Shown: piece by piece, positions 5,927 to 7,288 of the stretch | Layout: the number at the start of each line of letters is the position of its first letter | Position numbering within the stretch: position 1 is the stretch's first letter | NCBI GenBank assembly: GCA_026983855.1 | Contig: JALSTE010000751.1 | Location: 1-7,288, forward strand | Direction: 5' to 3' | DNA: 7,288 bases | Source: Acidimicrobiia bacterium | Lineage (GTDB): Bacteria; Actinomycetota; Acidimicrobiia; Acidimicrobiales; Poriferisodalaceae | Notes under the pieces: generated by a model | Told to the model about the DNA's origin: nothing | What the model saw: only the letters and a program-made list of their open reading frames with translations | The model's database searches: none | Translations under genes and position numbers: made by a program

Positions 5927-7288
5927 GTGGACGAAGCCGGGCTGGCCGAGATCCTCAGGCCCCGCGACGACATCGTCCGGGAGACCGCACTGGGCCCCAC
6001 GGAGTTCGGAATCGACGACGGTCCGTTCACCGCCTACACCCGCCGGGTGGACATCGGCGCCCCCCGGGCGGACGGGCTGATCCCGGTCACCGAGGTGATC
6101 GACTACCACCTGGCCATCCCCTACTTCGGGATCTTCTTCGCCCTTCCGGTGCGCCGGGCCATGAGGCGCTTCCGACGCTTCGACGGATCCCAGCCCTGGT
6201 GGGCCCCACCCCAGAGGCTCGATGTCCGGGCCGCGGCGGTGATGGGCACGATCAGCGCCGCCGCCGTGCTGGCGGGGTACCTCGGCACCCTCATCAGCCA
6301 GACCCTCACCTTCATCGCCGACGAGTTCGACGTCAGCCGCTCGGGCCAGGGGGTGGCGGGGGCCGTGGTCCGTCTCGGGGTGGTGGCGTCCCTGGCCGTG
6401 GTGGCGGTCGCCGACCGGAGGGGCCGCCGAAGGGTCGCCGTGGCCGCGGCGGTGGGGGGGATAGCGGCGTCGGTGGCCGGGGCGGCGGCACCCTCCCTGG
6501 CCTTCCTGGTCGGAAGCCAGATGACCGTGAGGATGTTCGCCGCCGCCCTGGGAACGGTGATCCTGGTCTACGCGGTGGAGGAGATGCCGGCGGGGGCCCG
6601 GGCCTACGCCCTCTCACTGCTGGGGATGTCCTCGGCCCTGGGGGCGGGCATGGTGCTGTGGGTCCTGCCGGTGGCCGACCTGGGCCGTCGGGGCTGGCGG
6701 ATCGTGTACGTCGTTCCCCTGCTGGCCCTTCCCCTGATCCGGGACATCGCCCGTCGCCTGCCCGAGAGCCGCCGTTTCACGGTCCCCGTCGCCGGCAGGG
6801 GGCATCCGGAGGGGTCGGGACTGAGATCCCACCTTCCCCGGCTGCTGCTCCTGGGGGCCATCTCCTTTCTGATCGCCGCCTTCCTGAGTCCCGCCGACCA
6901 GTTCCGCAATGAGTTCCTCCGGGACGAGAGGAGTTTCAACGCCGGATCCATCACCCTGTTCGTGACCCTGGCCGGAACCCCGGGGGGCCTGGGACTCCTG
7001 ATCGGGGGGCGGGCCGCCGACGTGGTGGGCCGCAAGCTGGTGATCCTGACCTCGGGGGTGGCGGGTCTGGGATTCCTGGTCCTCGTCTTCAACACCGCCG
7101 GTCCCCTCATGTGGATCCTGGCGGTGGTCGCCTCGGTCATCAGCGCCGCCCTGCTGCCCTCACTCGGGGTCTACCGGGGTGAGCTGTTCCCGAACCGCTT
7201 CCGCTCCCGGGCGGCGGGCTGGATCTCGGTCATGGCGGTGGCGGGCTCGGTGAGCGGCCTGGTGGTGGCCGGGCGTCTGGCCGATCGC
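5927..7288 (+). CDS. Major facilitator superfamily transporter with long N-terminal extension (partial, runs off right edge)
   Basis: The frame stays open from here to the end (454 codons) with no stop, so the C terminus is missing. MFS marks are DRRGRRRV (163-170, the loop 2-3 motif A), the LPESRRF motif after helix 6 (278-284), GGRAADVVGRK (360-370, motif A in the second half) and ELFPNRFRSRAAG (419-431), typical of sugar/SP-type and related carriers. About 9-10 helices are visible, the first at about 103-124. The first 100 residues are unusual: a polar region, then YHLAIPYFGIFFALPVRRAM (60-79), then PWWAPPQRLD. The substrate is unknown. The start is uncertain. GTG 5927 has no ribosome binding site. 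CTG 5900 has GGGGAG six bases upstream but is a rare start. ATG 5774 is also in frame but would add a Pro/His/Arg-rich stretch encoded by the tandem repeat, unlike a real N terminus. The gene is divergent from murA. Confidence 0.85.
   Translation, partial: MDEAGLAEILRPRDDIVRETALGPTEFGIDDGPFTAYTRRVDIGAPRADGLIPVTEVIDYHLAIPYFGIFFALPVRRAMRRFRRFDGSQPWWAPPQRLDVRAAAVMGTISAAAVLAGYLGTLISQTLTFIADEFDVSRSGQGVAGAVVRLGVVASLAVVAVADRRGRRRVAVAAAVGGIAASVAGAAAPSLAFLVGSQMTVRMFAAALGTVILVYAVEEMPAGARAYALSLLGMSSALGAGMVLWVLPVADLGRRGWRIVYVVPLLALPLIRDIARRLPESRRFTVPVAGRGHPEGSGLRSHLPRLLLLGAISFLIAAFLSPADQFRNEFLRDERSFNAGSITLFVTLAGTPGGLGLLIGGRAADVVGRKLVILTSGVAGLGFLVLVFNTAGPLMWILAVVASVISAALLPSLGVYRGELFPNRFRSRAAGWISVMAVAGSVSGLVVAGRLADR

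Noticed and set aside
6343..6400. G-quadruplex in the MFS gene
   Set aside because: There are three G-runs close together, but the fourth is too far away, and such runs are expected at this GC content.
6199..6912. Plus-strand open frame of 237 codons inside the MFS gene
   Set aside because: It is a Gly/Arg/Pro-rich shadow. The MFS frame continues unbroken through it with motif A, PESRR and helices.

Overview
The window is very GC-rich, with coding frames that end mostly in C or G, and it looks like a chromosomal segment of a high-GC actinobacterium. Three things support this: frequent GTG starts, actinobacterial-style -10 boxes placed a few bases before start codons, and a MurA carrying Asp where most bacteria have the catalytic Cys (as in Mycobacterium). 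The protein style, with LCP plus MurA and long-leader MFS and APC-like carriers, makes me think of Acidimicrobiia. That lineage is a guess. There are no rRNA or tRNA genes, transposases or phage genes.

Layout. Bases 1-218 are non-coding as far as I can tell and hold two copies of a 42-bp repeat spaced 69 bp apart. A plus-strand set follows: a small four-helix membrane protein (219-722), a membrane-anchored extracytoplasmic protein built from two related modules (682-2079), and an APC-superfamily-like transporter (2127-3341). The transporter has what looks like its own leaderless promoter. A minus-strand pair converges on it with a 12-bp gap: murA (5735 to 4479) and an LCP-family ligase gene (4469 to 3354). 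They lie 9 bp apart, and the ligase ribosome binding site overlaps the murA stop codon. Upstream of murA is a divergent intergenic region of about 190 bp with overlapping -10-like boxes for both strands and an almost perfect 62-bp tandem duplication. It leads into an MFS transporter gene on the plus strand (start about 5927) that runs off the right edge.

Function. The murA-lcp pair is a cell-envelope unit: MurA commits UDP-GlcNAc to peptidoglycan, and LCP enzymes attach glycopolymers to finished or nascent peptidoglycan. The plus-strand genes are all membrane or envelope proteins of unknown substrate or role. I see no clear new multi-gene system. The most distinctive items are the duplicated leader in front of the MFS gene, the overlapping divergent promoter boxes, the two-module anchored protein with one Cys pair, and the Asp-type MurA, which predicts fosfomycin insensitivity.
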